A stretch of 46,591 nucleotides of DNA from a virus, in the IMG/VR virus record IMGVR_UViG_3300020580_000025, positions 1-46,591 of that record; one strand, written 5' to 3'. Numbering within the stretch: position 1 is the stretch's first letter; each line of letters opens with the position of its first letter. Both the position numbers and the translations under genes were made by a program. The notes below the pieces were generated by a model, which worked only from the letters and a program-made list of their open reading frames with translations, had not been told where the DNA came from and did not search any database. Of the stretch, positions 33,220-41,761 are shown in pieces.

Positions 33220-34418
33220 ATCAAAGTCAGTTCGGGTACCGCGACGACCAACTTGCCGCCCCAATGTTTGACCTGGGGTGCGAGCTTGCGAACAATCTCA
33301 TCCCGCCAGTTCCACGGTAAAATCAGCGTGTACGGCGGTCGCTGCATCAGCAAGACTTCTTCTGAGACCACGGGTATGCGGCTGCCGGGTAGAAACTTTC
33401 CCTGCTTTGCGGAGGTGACATCACCCACCATCCGAATGGAATCCGACGTAGCTCCACAGTAGTTCAAAAAAGTGTTGCCCTTCGCCGCTGCACCATAGGC
33501 ATACACTTGTGCATGGTCATGGAGGAAACGATTGAACTTCTCTTTGACATGCTTCGCGCGAAACGCAAACGCTTTATAGTTGTCGAGTCGCGTTAGCCAC
33601 GACTCTTCCGCGTGCAACGTGAACACCGCCTTGCTAGCGGGACGGGGTTGCTTCGAGACATACAACCGCAAACTACCGCCATGTGTCGGCAATCGTTCCA
33701 CATCATAGACGTGCAGCTTGCACCGATTAAGCAGCGGCTCTAACGCAGTGAGCGACAGATACGAATAGTGCTCGTGATAAATCGTATCGAACTGGTTGCT
33801 GTCCAATAGCTCCACCACATGGGGGAACTCAATCGTTGCAGTACCCGTAGGCTTAAGCAGCCGTGCAATCGCTTTGACCGCCCCTGCCAAATCAGGAATG
33901 TGCGCCAACACATTATTGGCGATGACCAAATCCGCGTAGTTGTCAGCGGTCGTCATCTCCGTCAAGTGTTCGATCATCGTTGGCACGCCGCGTGCAATGG
34001 CAACAGCGGCCACCGTCGAGGACGGGTCAATACCTAGGACATGGCAGCGGCCTTTTAAATTTTCCAACAAACTGCCATCGTTGCTGCCAATCTCAATCAC
34101 GTTCGAGGTCGGCCCTAATTCCAGGCGCTTGTAAATCATGTCGCAGTAGCGGCGCGTATGATCGAGCCATTGTTTGGACCCCGACGAGAAATACACGTAA
34201 TCGTCAAAAATATCCCGCGCCGATACGTCATAGTCGAGCTGCATCAAGAAACAGGTTCCGCATACAACCGCACGCAAGGGGTAGTATTTCTCTGGTGCCT
34301 CTTGCGTTCGTAAGAACGCATTCGACGGAGGCTGCGATCCTAGATCCAGCATCTCGTGCAAATGACCGCTGTAGCACGCGCGACAGAACGTACGCCGGTC
34401 GGTATGCGGTGCCTTCAC
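33216..34418 (-). CDS. Sugar C-methyltransferase (TylC3/NovU-like)
   Basis: The 400-residue protein has the full three-part plan. The N-terminal zinc domain uses C12/C15 and C53/C56 (FCRAC, VVCGTC). The SAM domain has VIEIGSNDGSLL (107-118) and NNVLAHIPDL, with the YHEHYSYLSL active-site block. The C-terminal nucleotide-sugar domain has YAYGAAAKGNTFLNY. The family methylates C-3 or C-5 of deoxy-keto nucleotide sugars. In a phage head operon it suggests a methylated sugar placed on the virion or host surface. The start is coupled to the gene upstream (ATGA). Confidence 0.88.
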   Translation of the reverse strand: MKAPHTDRRTFCRACYSGHLHEMLDLGSQPPSNAFLRTQEAPEKYYPLRAVVCGTCFLMQLDYDVSARDIFDDYVYFSSGSKQWLDHTRRYCDMIYKRLELGPTSNVIEIGSNDGSLLENLKGRCHVLGIDPSSTVAAVAIARGVPTMIEHLTEMTTADNYADLVIANNVLAHIPDLAGAVKAIARLLKPTGTATIEFPHVVELLDSNQFDTIYHEHYSYLSLTALEPLLNRCKLHVYDVERLPTHGGSLRLYVSKQPRPASKAVFTLHAEESWLTRLDNYKAFAFRAKHVKEKFNRFLHDHAQVYAYGAAAKGNTFLNYCGATSDSIRMVGDVTSAKQGKFLPGSRIPVVSEEVLLMQRPPYTLILPWNWRDEIVRKLAPQVKHWGGKLVVAVPELTLI

Positions 34419-34855
34419 TCCCCGCCGCTCCTGGGAGTTGGCGTCTTACCTTTGGGTTTCCCCTTCTCCGCTTCACTGCCGGCATGTTTTGTGAGCGCTT
34501 TGTCGATCGCAGACTTCATACCGTCCTTTTGATCCTCTTCGCTCGCACCTTCGATGCCCTCTTTGCCGATCTCCATCTTGTGAAGATGCAGCGTCATACT
34601 CCGACGCGGACCACCATTAATACCTGGATCTTGGTCCTCGCTCGTCGCGCCGACATGCGCCAAGCCGCTGATCTTGATCTTAGAGCCGACCGGCGGCATC
34701 TTGTCCATACCCAGTTTCGCCAAATGGTGGTGTTCAAGGTACAACCGTGGTGGCGATTGATGTTCCGCGCTACTCGACGGACTGTTAGCTCCCACTAGTG
34801 AGCCTTTAGCTTTGCCCTTCTCAGTGGATATTTTCTTCGGTGTAAAATCAGCCAT
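34415..34855 (-). CDS. Capsid staple-like protein
   Basis: 146 residues from the second ATG (AGGAAATGGTT before it gives correct spacing). The core PPRLYLEHHHLAKLGMDKMP, then PVGSKIKISGLAHVGATSED, matches the conserved (Y/I)L-x-LxKLGx-x2-(M/L)PxVG beta-barrel of proteins called capsid staples in podophages. Termini are low complexity (GKAKGS; EKGKPKGKTPTP). It probably clamps capsid subunits. It lies inside the sugar cassette, an unexpected position for a head protein. Confidence 0.65.
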   Translation of the reverse strand: MADFTPKKISTEKGKAKGSLVGANSPSSSAEHQSPPRLYLEHHHLAKLGMDKMPPVGSKIKISGLAHVGATSEDQDPGINGGPRRSMTLHLHKMEIGKEGIEGASEEDQKDGMKSAIDKALTKHAGSEAEKGKPKGKTPTPRSGGE

Positions 34856-34864
34856 AACCATTTC

Positions 34865-35572
34865 CTATGAGCTGTAAGCGCTCGGTTCCGTCTCCACGTC
34901 GTGCTTATCCCCTAATACTACCGTGCCGTGCCAAGTCTTGCCCAACGGCTTCAAACACAAAAGACCCCCCTCATCGAGGTCTAACGCTACCCGATCGTCC
35001 GTAAGCCATTGGCTGATTTCTCGAATGTTGCTACCTGACGTGACCAGCAGCACGGGCCCTGGCCGTTTTTCATCTAATAACGCCTTGAACCAACCCATAA
35101 AACGCTTACAGAACTGATTCAGCGATTCGCCTTCGTCGGGTATTTCGTTCGGGTGCTCCATGTAGTATTTGACAATCGGCTTGTTTGGGTACTTTTTGCT
35201 ACCTAACATCTTTTTACCCAAATTCCAAGTGCGCGCCTCGTCGGTGACTTCGATATCCACCGGCTCTGCATCCCCCGACTGGATAATCTCGGCTGTCTCC
35301 ATCGTACGCTTCAAAGACGGCGCATAGATGCATGCCAACGGTTTCGGGAGGTCCTTGAGATACTGCTGGGCGGCGATGATCCCCATACGCCCTTCATCTG
35401 TCAGGGGGAAATCGAGCCAACCATCCGATCGCTTGAGCGCGTCTAACGCTGTCCGCCCATGACGCATGATGTAAACCGGCTCCTGACTATTGCCAAGCGC
35501 TTTGCTCATGGCCGCCTTCGCGCCTTTGACGCGATCGGCTTCTACCCCGGAGGCATATCCTGTTCTTGCCAT
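34865..35572 (-). CDS. Histidine-phosphatase superfamily protein
   Basis: 235 residues from MARTGYASG. The phosphoglycerate-mutase-like core begins VYIMRHGRTALDA (nucleophile His38), with WLDFPLTDEGR and YAPSLKRTMETAEI (Arg89). The second catalytic histidine is usually in a V-x-H-G motif. Here the matching segment reads LLVTSGSNIREI, Ser in place of His. The enzyme may therefore be weak, altered or non-catalytic. In sugar cassettes this superfamily removes phosphate from sugar-phosphate intermediates. The N-terminal 30 residues are extra. Confidence 0.8.
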   Translation of the reverse strand: MARTGYASGVEADRVKGAKAAMSKALGNSQEPVYIMRHGRTALDALKRSDGWLDFPLTDEGRMGIIAAQQYLKDLPKPLACIYAPSLKRTMETAEIIQSGDAEPVDIEVTDEARTWNLGKKMLGSKKYPNKPIVKYYMEHPNEIPDEGESLNQFCKRFMGWFKALLDEKRPGPVLLVTSGSNIREISQWLTDDRVALDLDEGGLLCLKPLGKTWHGTVVLGDKHDVETEPSAYSS

Positions 35573-35574
35573 TG

Positions 35575-36432
35575 CTAGTAGCCGGTCATGGTCATGCGCT
35601 TCTTTAACACATCTGCTTCCACAAGTCGATTCTGCGCAGTGAGGATGCGATTGGCTACTTCGTAGCGTGACCACATGAATTGACGAATCATTTCATTGAG
35701 GTTTTTCTTCAATTCTGAATCAGTCAGGTTATTTTGGAAGATATCATGTGCTAGTACCTCAAGACCCGTTCGATAGGCGTCGAAATCCGTCAAGCACTGC
35801 TGATCCCCCAGCTTGACCCGGCCGCCGACCGGATGCGAGGTGATGTTGCGATAGTAAGGGGTTTTGGCAAAATGCACCGGACCCCGCAGCACGGCATTGG
35901 CGAGGTCCACGAAGCACCAGTAGGCGGGGGTGCGCGGCTGCATAATCTCTTCCAACCGCTCGCGCCGGTAGATCGCATGTTCTGGCCAGACATGCTTGTG
36001 CATGACGAAATTCCACAGCAAATCCGCTCGCGTGAACGTCTCATCATCCGCCGGATAGAATGCATCCCACGCCGGTTTCTGCTCGACTTCATCATAGAGC
36101 TGACAGGGCGCAAAATACGCCAATACTTTAGGGTTCGCCTCTAAAAAGTCGATGCCCTTCTGCACTTCGCCCGGTAGCAAGTAGTCATCGTCCGCCAAAA
36201 ACACGCAATAGGGGGTGCTCGACGCCAGCAATGCCGCGCGCATATTGGGAAACGGCCCCAACCGTGGGGACTGACGGATATAGCGCGCGTTGGGGTAGCT
36301 ACCGATCTCGCTCCGTCCGTCATCGGAAATAATGAGTTTCGTATTCGGAAAATCGGCCGCTGTTTTCTCCAGCGTCCACATCAAAAACGGATCGCGTTCG
36401 TAGGTTGGAATACAAATGCTAAGGTTCTGCAT
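35575..36432 (-). CDS. Family 2-type glycosyltransferase
   Basis: The 285-residue protein has the GT-A fold signatures: LSICIPTYERDPF at the N-terminus, TKLIISDDG for the nucleotide site, and YCVFLADDDYLLPGEV with the metal-binding DDD (about residues 80-83). The second half (WCFVDLANAVLRG, KTPYYRNITSHPVGG) should bind the acceptor. It transfers a sugar from a nucleotide donor. Substrates are unknown. It overlaps the next glycosyltransferase gene by 14 bases. Confidence 0.88.
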   Translation of the reverse strand: MQNLSICIPTYERDPFLMWTLEKTAADFPNTKLIISDDGRSEIGSYPNARYIRQSPRLGPFPNMRAALLASSTPYCVFLADDDYLLPGEVQKGIDFLEANPKVLAYFAPCQLYDEVEQKPAWDAFYPADDETFTRADLLWNFVMHKHVWPEHAIYRRERLEEIMQPRTPAYWCFVDLANAVLRGPVHFAKTPYYRNITSHPVGGRVKLGDQQCLTDFDAYRTGLEVLAHDIFQNNLTDSELKKNLNEMIRQFMWSRYEVANRILTAQNRLVEADVLKKRMTMTGY

Positions 36433-37120
36433 GCGCCGCTCCGTTGGTCAGCGCGGCCGGCGGCGGTGCAGGGACTTGGGTTTCCATCTGCGGCGTAATC
36501 TGGGGGTCCAGTGTGCGCCCATCATGCGACAACCGGACGCCGCAGTTGATCCACGGCTGAATCCCTGCGCTCCACACCAAATCCGAGAACGAATAGTCCT
36601 CTGAGAGCAAATTGTCCATTGCGATCCGACCAAAGAAGAAGTGGTGGAAAGTTCCTTTGCCGTAGGACGCCACCATTTTCTTATCAATCAGCGTTTGAAA
36701 CACGCTCCGCTCGATTTTCAAAAACCCGCCAGGGACAAACCGCGCTTTGAGTAGCCCTTGCTTCGGGATATTCTCCAGCGGTACTGTGGCCCCTTCGTTG
36801 TCGCGGCAAAACGGCATCGGTGGTTGGCACTTATCCGTATACAACCCGCTGACAAAGGGTTCTTCCGTATCGATCAGATTTTTCAAATCGTCTCGTGTGA
36901 AGCCCATATCGCTATCGATACAAACCATCGTGTCATATTCCGTACGCCGTAAGAATTCGTTGGCGAGGACATTCCGCGCGACATAGATATCCGACTGGCC
37001 CGCCATCGGTAGCCATCCGCCGTGAAGGCCGTTCGACTGCAACAGTCCGGCGGTGTAGAGCGTGATCGTTTGGTTACCCCGGATCGGTGTTGCAATTAAA
37101 ACTTTATTGTAGTTTCTCAT
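36419..37120 (-). CDS. Phage glycosyltransferase, ANP1/MNN9-like
   Basis: The 233-residue protein has KVLIATPIRGNQTITLYTAG, NVLANEFLRRTEYDTMVCID, then SDMGF (the acidic metal site), VSGLYTDK and FVPGGFLKIERSVF. This is the pattern of a phage glycosyltransferase group related to the ANP1/MNN9 GT-A fold. The C-terminal 25 residues are proline/alanine-rich. The start overlaps the scaffold stop (ATGA), so it is expressed with the head genes. Confidence 0.8.
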   Translation of the reverse strand: MRNYNKVLIATPIRGNQTITLYTAGLLQSNGLHGGWLPMAGQSDIYVARNVLANEFLRRTEYDTMVCIDSDMGFTRDDLKNLIDTEEPFVSGLYTDKCQPPMPFCRDNEGATVPLENIPKQGLLKARFVPGGFLKIERSVFQTLIDKKMVASYGKGTFHHFFFGRIAMDNLLSEDYSFSDLVWSAGIQPWINCGVRLSHDGRTLDPQITPQMETQVPAPPPAALTNGAAHAEP

Positions 37121-38172
37121 TTGCCCATCCCCGCGAGCGCGCCGCTGACGGCTTCCAACATCGAACTGGGCGCCTTCGTCTGCCCCCCGGCGGGCTGCTT
37201 GCCCGCACGAAGTGGTTGGTTCACGGGTACCTTTTTTACCGTAGGCGCCGCGCTGACTTTGATTGCTTTATAGGCTTCCATGAATTTCGCTTTCCATTGT
37301 GAAGGGGGAATCGAGGCCAGTACCGGCTTTAGCGCCGGAACCAAAATCGCCTTCTTCGCCGGATACTGCGGATCGCTACTGAGTAGCGTTTGCTCCAGCG
37401 CGGATAAGTCCGCGCGAGCAGTCGCCAACTCTTGAGCCGCTGCTTGCTGGCGCTGAGTCTCCTGGCTGGCATTGGTTGTCAGCTCCGTACGAAACTGCTG
37501 GCCGTTACGCGTGCGCGCAATCTCTTTGGCGTACTCCGGTGCGAGTTTGCCGGTACGCACCGCTTCCACCAAATCGGCATGCGCCTTCAACGGATCGCCT
37601 ACGGTGCGTTCTTTGCCGAGCAACGTCGCCAATCGTTCCGCAACACTCTCCACCAACTCCAGCGCCTTCGTCTGCTGCGCCGGATCGTTGCTGTTGAACA
37701 ACGCCAGCCAGCTCAACGTCTCGCCGTACTGCTCCGGGGTCGCACCCGTCGCCTGGATGCCGTTGACCATGAAGTCAAAGTTCTGTTTGATCTCGTCCCG
37801 TTCGGCCGTCACCGTTTTCGTGGTATCGATCAGCGTGCGGATACGGTCTTGCGTATCTTTTTTCAGTTCCTTCGGAATCGGATCGTTGAGTGGATCCGCT
37901 TTCTTAGGCTCGACCTTTGCAGGCTTCTCTCCTTCGACCGGCGGCTTTTCTTCACCCTTTTTGATGAACTTGCCGGTGGCCGGATCGCGTTCGGCGCCGC
38001 GTGCTTCGGCTTCCTCGTCAGTCTCTTCGGCTTCCGGGGTGCCCTCTTCGGGTGTTTCGCTTTCTGGGGTGTCACCCTCCGGCGTCTCAACAATTTCCTC
38101 ATCCGGCGGATCGGCCGTAATCGCCTCGCCAAGAGCGGCGTCCACTTCTTCCATCAAGGTACTTTCAGGCAT
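37117..38172 (-). CDS. Scaffold protein
   Basis: The 351-residue protein has a strong ribosome site (AGGAAGCCCCC). The N-terminal 90 residues are highly acidic with P/E/T repeats (ETPEGDTPESETPEEGTPEA), then a basic patch and a long helical body (RIRTLIDTTKTVTAERDEIK; AQELATARADLSALEQTLLS). Acidic N-terminus, coiled-coil core and basic C-terminal region (VKKVPVNQPLRAGKQ), placed right after the portal gene, are typical of phage scaffold proteins. There is no protease motif. Confidence 0.8.
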   Translation of the reverse strand: MPESTLMEEVDAALGEAITADPPDEEIVETPEGDTPESETPEEGTPEAEETDEEAEARGAERDPATGKFIKKGEEKPPVEGEKPAKVEPKKADPLNDPIPKELKKDTQDRIRTLIDTTKTVTAERDEIKQNFDFMVNGIQATGATPEQYGETLSWLALFNSNDPAQQTKALELVESVAERLATLLGKERTVGDPLKAHADLVEAVRTGKLAPEYAKEIARTRNGQQFRTELTTNASQETQRQQAAAQELATARADLSALEQTLLSSDPQYPAKKAILVPALKPVLASIPPSQWKAKFMEAYKAIKVSAAPTVKKVPVNQPLRAGKQPAGGQTKAPSSMLEAVSGALAGMGK

Positions 38173-38197
38173 GGGGGCTTCCTATCGTGTTATTCAA

Positions 38198-40369
38198 TCA
38201 AGAGGGGGCAGACGGGGACGGTAGACCGGCCGGCGGCGCGGCACCGTTAGGGCCAGGCGTGGTTTGGGACGGCGGCATGCTCGCGGCGTCGCGCGAGAGG
38301 ACCGGCGCTACGATTTGCTGTGCAGTCGATGAGTCGATGGCGCCTTTGATACTGACGCTGACTTGCGGCACGATTGGCGGCGGCGGTGCACCGGCTCCTG
38401 GACTGCCGGGCGGCGGTTGACGGGGAATAAACCGTTCCACGTCGCTCTCATCACCCAACCGCAACATGGTTTCTTTCACCAGCTCGATCAACGCATTTGC
38501 CATCGGCGCATCGCCCATTGCGAACGCCCGCGCAATATCCTGGAGTGATTTCTGAATCAACGGAAGAATGGTCCCCCACGCTTGCATATCTGTGGCTTGA
38601 CGCGGTTTGCCGGTGGAACCCGCCTCAATCTGAATCTCTACCAGGGTGAACAAATCCTCGATATCCATATCTGCGGGCCAAAAGGCTTTTGGACCCGCCA
38701 ACCGCTGAACGTCTCGTATCTGCAAGCATTGTAGCGCTTGCTGTGCCGTGTATTCCGCCAGATCAGCGAGCATTCCTTCGAGATTATCCCGGTCAGAAGT
38801 CGTCCGAGCCTGTGTTCCTGACTGCTGAATGTTTGCCTCAGTAGCAGTTTTCGGATTACCTGGACTGTTAATTGCCGCCGAGAGTGCTTCTTGCACACCA
38901 GAGATGCGTTCCATATCGTTGAGGATAAGTGTAGGATCATAAAGCCTCATGTCGATGGCTTGTACAGGTTTCGGCGCAAAGAGATTCGCCAGCGGTATTG
39001 ACGGATCGCTCGGCCGCAGCGCTGTGTACTCTTGGCTTTTAGATTCGGTAAACTTCTTAGCTTCTACCTCGTCGATCATGGTCGCGTTGAAAAGCACACC
39101 AGGTATGGAGCGCTCGCGCGTAAGACGGAAATTGCTTCGTGAGCTGCTGTACTCGTCTTGTAGCTTGTACAGACGCCAGCTTAACGACTGGGCGTGCCTC
39201 TGGCCGTCCACTTCGTAAAACGCGAAATAGAAGTACGGGTAAAACCGGCTTGTGGGATAGGGCGGGGGATAGGGTTCTTTTGCCCATTTCTTGACTCCAT
39301 CAATGATGGTCCGAATTTGTTTGTCGCGTCGATCCCAAATCTCCACACAGCGAACGAACCCTGGGGACTCTTGCGCGCTGGTGTTAGTCGTAAACATCTG
39401 CGCGCTTTCGGCGGTCAACGTCCCTTGCGGCAAGGCGTTATCGATATCGCGGTTCGTCAATTCTTTCGGCGCGCGTTGGTAATAGGTTTTAGCCGTTTTC
39501 AAATCTTCCGCCGTCAGCCGAGGGAAGCGCGACAGCGCATCATCGTCTTTCGAGAGATACAACTCGTTGCCGATCCAATCCGCATCCGTATAGTTCTCGA
39601 TGCAATTGATGTCGGTCGAGACTTGCATGTTCTCCGTCTCGACGTAATCAATCACAAACATCTTGTTGACGGCCAGCTCTATCTTTTCCTCCAACTCTTC
39701 GATCAACGCTTCCTTTTCCGCTTTCTGTACGTCTAGCGTTTCAGGGTCCTGATTCTGGGGGTCCTCTAGTAGCTTTTGCTGCGCAATGATGCGCGCGTGG
39801 GTTTCCTGCGCATCATTGAGTGCTTTCTCTACTTCCGGCTGCGGACGCTTCTCGGACACCATCGTACATTTGAACCAACCCTCGCCATTCGAAAGAACAG
39901 AGCGAACGCCTTTACGCGCGGGTTTTTTGAGGTTGCCTTTCTTCCACAGCGAAGAAATCACAATCTCCAGGGTACGGGCAAAGACTTGAATCTGGTAGGT
40001 GTTCGATTCGTCCACCTGCGGTGCTTTTCGCACAGAAACATCCGGGTTTCGGGCATACAATAACGCCACTAGGATGTCGATGAACGCGCCGATGAGATTG
40101 GTCGTTACCGCCCATGATAGGTCACTCGTTCCGGCGGCATAGCGCCGGTCAATCGCAATTTGCTTACGGAAATTTTCATCGAACTTGCGGGCGTCCTCGT
40201 AGTGCTTCCACAACTTTTCGACGAGTAGCAATTCGGCTTCTTCGTCCTCTTTGCTTTGCGGTTCCTCTTGGTCAACACCCTCATCTTTCCCTTCCGTCGC
40301 CTGGCGGGGATCACTTTGAATGCCGGCAGTGCCGCCCGTCACATTGTTCGAGGCGCCAGAGGTCGCCAT
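38198..40369 (-). CDS. Portal protein
   Basis: The 723-residue protein is of podophage portal size. It has the wing/stem layout: KLWKHYEDARKFDENFRKQI, NLIGAFIDILVALLYARNPD, VRSVLSNGEGWFKCTMV, helical EALIEELEEKIELAVNKM, and CVEIWDRRDKQIRTIIDGVK. The C-terminal region has SPGNPKTATEANIQQSGTQA, then a proline-rich tail (GAGAPPPPIVPQ). It forms the dodecameric DNA gate and terminase dock. The acidic N-terminal extension is probably flexible. Confidence 0.85.
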   Translation of the reverse strand: MATSGASNNVTGGTAGIQSDPRQATEGKDEGVDQEEPQSKEDEEAELLLVEKLWKHYEDARKFDENFRKQIAIDRRYAAGTSDLSWAVTTNLIGAFIDILVALLYARNPDVSVRKAPQVDESNTYQIQVFARTLEIVISSLWKKGNLKKPARKGVRSVLSNGEGWFKCTMVSEKRPQPEVEKALNDAQETHARIIAQQKLLEDPQNQDPETLDVQKAEKEALIEELEEKIELAVNKMFVIDYVETENMQVSTDINCIENYTDADWIGNELYLSKDDDALSRFPRLTAEDLKTAKTYYQRAPKELTNRDIDNALPQGTLTAESAQMFTTNTSAQESPGFVRCVEIWDRRDKQIRTIIDGVKKWAKEPYPPPYPTSRFYPYFYFAFYEVDGQRHAQSLSWRLYKLQDEYSSSRSNFRLTRERSIPGVLFNATMIDEVEAKKFTESKSQEYTALRPSDPSIPLANLFAPKPVQAIDMRLYDPTLILNDMERISGVQEALSAAINSPGNPKTATEANIQQSGTQARTTSDRDNLEGMLADLAEYTAQQALQCLQIRDVQRLAGPKAFWPADMDIEDLFTLVEIQIEAGSTGKPRQATDMQAWGTILPLIQKSLQDIARAFAMGDAPMANALIELVKETMLRLGDESDVERFIPRQPPPGSPGAGAPPPPIVPQVSVSIKGAIDSSTAQQIVAPVLSRDAASMPPSQTTPGPNGAAPPAGLPSPSAPS

Positions 40370-40372
40370 GCG

Positions 40373-40606
40373 CTACTTCCCTGGGGTTAGAACGTGTGGG
40401 GGTTCGCTGGGCGTTGTATTCACCAACAGATCCGGTGCCGGATGCTTCTTCGCCAAGTTCGCCATCTCGGCGCGCGCATCGAGTATCGGCCCTAAGTTAG
40501 TTTCCTTCGGTCGCTTCCGGTGCAGCGCGGGTACCATGTCATCGTTGAGCTTGGCCGGCGTTTTGTCGGTCGAGCGCGGTGCGAAACCCGGTCGGGAATG
40601 GATCAC
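40373..40606 (-). CDS. Small protein upstream of the portal (77 aa)
   Basis: It starts at GTG overlapping the previous stop (GTGA), with CTAGGAGTTTACC as ribosome site. It is basic and proline-rich (FAPRSTDKTPAKLNDDMVPA, LHRKRPKETNLGPILDAR), possibly a terminase- or portal-associated protein. The family is not recognised. Confidence 0.55.
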   Translation of the reverse strand: MIHSRPGFAPRSTDKTPAKLNDDMVPALHRKRPKETNLGPILDARAEMANLAKKHPAPDLLVNTTPSEPPHVLTPGK

Positions 40607-40770
40607 GGTAAACTCCTAGGGAAAAATCCGACTTGGTTCGGCAATACGATCGGCGTGGAATACGTGAAAGGGGCAACCACTACACCTTGCTGAACAAGCA
40701 CCGCGGGCCAGACATTGGTTTCGGTCGAAAGCAACGTCTTGCCAGCAAGGATCGGCGTACTGCTGTTCAC
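40603..40770 (-). CDS. Coupled microprotein B (55 aa)
   Basis: The GTG start overlaps the stop of microprotein A (GTGA). The stop overlaps the GTG of the next gene in the same way. It encodes NSSTPILAGKTLLSTETNVW and PFTYSTPIVLPNQVGFFP, a beta-strand-rich hydrophobic sequence like a small virion peptide. An unbroken coupled chain is the main evidence. Confidence 0.6.
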   Translation of the reverse strand: MNSSTPILAGKTLLSTETNVWPAVLVQQGVVVAPFTYSTPIVLPNQVGFFPRSLP

Positions 40771-40934
40771 GACCGCTTGGGGTTAACCGTACCGGGTTCC
40801 GTCTGCGCATACGGGACGACGGTAGCAACCGCTGCTGCCCGAACGATGGGGGCGTGAAATTGCGGTACCCCAGAAGCTACCACCATGGCCCGTGCCGCCT
40901 CTCTAACACCGGGAGCTGCGTGAACTTGGGCCAT
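40767..40934 (-). CDS. Coupled microprotein A (55 aa)
   Basis: A very strong ribosome site (CTGGAGGATTCTATA before ATG), and a start overlapping the upstream stop (TAATG). It encodes MAQVHAAPGVREAARAMVVA and IVRAAAVATVVPYAQ, helical then beta. The role is unknown. It is in a tight chain between the terminase nuclease and portal genes. Confidence 0.6.
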   Translation of the reverse strand: MAQVHAAPGVREAARAMVVASGVPQFHAPIVRAAAVATVVPYAQTEPGTVNPKRS

Positions 40935-41113
40935 TATAGAATCCTCCAGATGAATGCGAACAGGCCGAGTTTGGCGACGCCGTAGCCAACGAGCGCGGAT
41001 ACCAACTTGGAATAGTGCGCTTTGATAAAAGCAACAATCTTCGACTTTTCAGCGGTCGCTGCCGCTTGAAGCTGAGTAATCGGTAATCCCGATCCGGTGG
41101 TAACTTCTGCCAT
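40934..41113 (-). CDS. Membrane microprotein (59 aa)
   Basis: Ribosome site TAGGAGATAACG before ATG. The N-terminus is polar (MAEVTTGSGLPITQLQAAAT), then basic AEKSKIVAFIKAHYSK, then a hydrophobic helix (LVSALVGYGVAKLGLFAFIW) ending RIL. It is probably one membrane span. It starts eight bases after the terminase nuclease gene. The family is unknown. Confidence 0.65.
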   Translation of the reverse strand: MAEVTTGSGLPITQLQAAATAEKSKIVAFIKAHYSKLVSALVGYGVAKLGLFAFIWRIL

Positions 41114-41122
41114 CGTTATCTC

Positions 41123-41761
41123 CTAAAAATAGCGTACCTTGGGCTTCTCGTTGCGATCATTGTAGGTGAGCCACGCCTCCGTGAACGGCACGAGTATAGG
41201 TCGGGAGGTCACCGAAGGCAAACGGGCGTCCATCATCTTATCCACCATGCGCCCTATCAGGCCGCAGACATCGGCTTTGTCATCCCATCGCCCGCCGGGA
41301 AATTTGACCAACTGCTCGATGCAATTATCCGCCCACGCGCGGCGAATGGGGAAATGCACCGTGCCGGCGGTCGCCCTTGCGTGAAACGCTTGTAGCTTTA
41401 CCGCCTTGTCATCGAGCGAGGGTAGCATCTCGACGGCGACGAACTTTTGAGAGTGCTGCATGGCGCTGCGAATCGCGGGGCCGATCGCTTTGTCAATCAA
41501 CCCCCCTTCATTCGCCCATCGGACGGGTTTCCACAACCCCACCAGTTTGATGAACGCAGCAATTGCTACATCCGTCTCGCACTGTTTACTCCACCAATCG
41601 ATTGCCCACAAATCCCCGATCTTATCGACACCCCAAACGCCATGTTCCGAAAAGTCAGGTTCCTTCTTCCCGTGGCGCGGCTCCATCACGGCGTAATCCG
41701 ACGCTCCATAGATGCGCAAACTTTTTGGCAGGGCATCCAACCCCTCATAGGTGCGAATCAC
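41123..41761 (-). CDS. Terminase large subunit, nuclease part (separate gene)
   Basis: The 212-residue protein is the RNase H-like nuclease of a large terminase. It has YGASDYAVMEPRHGKKEPDF with the first Asp, WGVDKIGDLWAIDWWSKQ, RWANEGGLIDKAIGPAIRSA, and the last acidic motif WDDKADVCGLIGRMVD. It begins with GTG overlapping the ATPase stop (GTGA), so the two domains are translated as separate, coupled chains. Together they total about 561 residues, a usual full-length terminase. It would cut concatemeric DNA at packaging. Confidence 0.85.
   Translation of the reverse strand: MIRTYEGLDALPKSLRIYGASDYAVMEPRHGKKEPDFSEHGVWGVDKIGDLWAIDWWSKQCETDVAIAAFIKLVGLWKPVRWANEGGLIDKAIGPAIRSAMQHSQKFVAVEMLPSLDDKAVKLQAFHARATAGTVHFPIRRAWADNCIEQLVKFPGGRWDDKADVCGLIGRMVDKMMDARLPSVTSRPILVPFTEAWLTYNDRNEKPKVRYF

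Noticed and set aside
37472-38224. 250-residue rightward open frame opposite the scaffold gene
   Set aside because: Antisense to a well-supported gene; low-complexity S/V/F composition mirrors the scaffold's P/E/T repeats; no ribosome site.
40616-40828. 70-residue leftward open frame
   Set aside because: It conflicts with the two coupled microprotein genes that have proper ribosome sites and stop/start overlaps.
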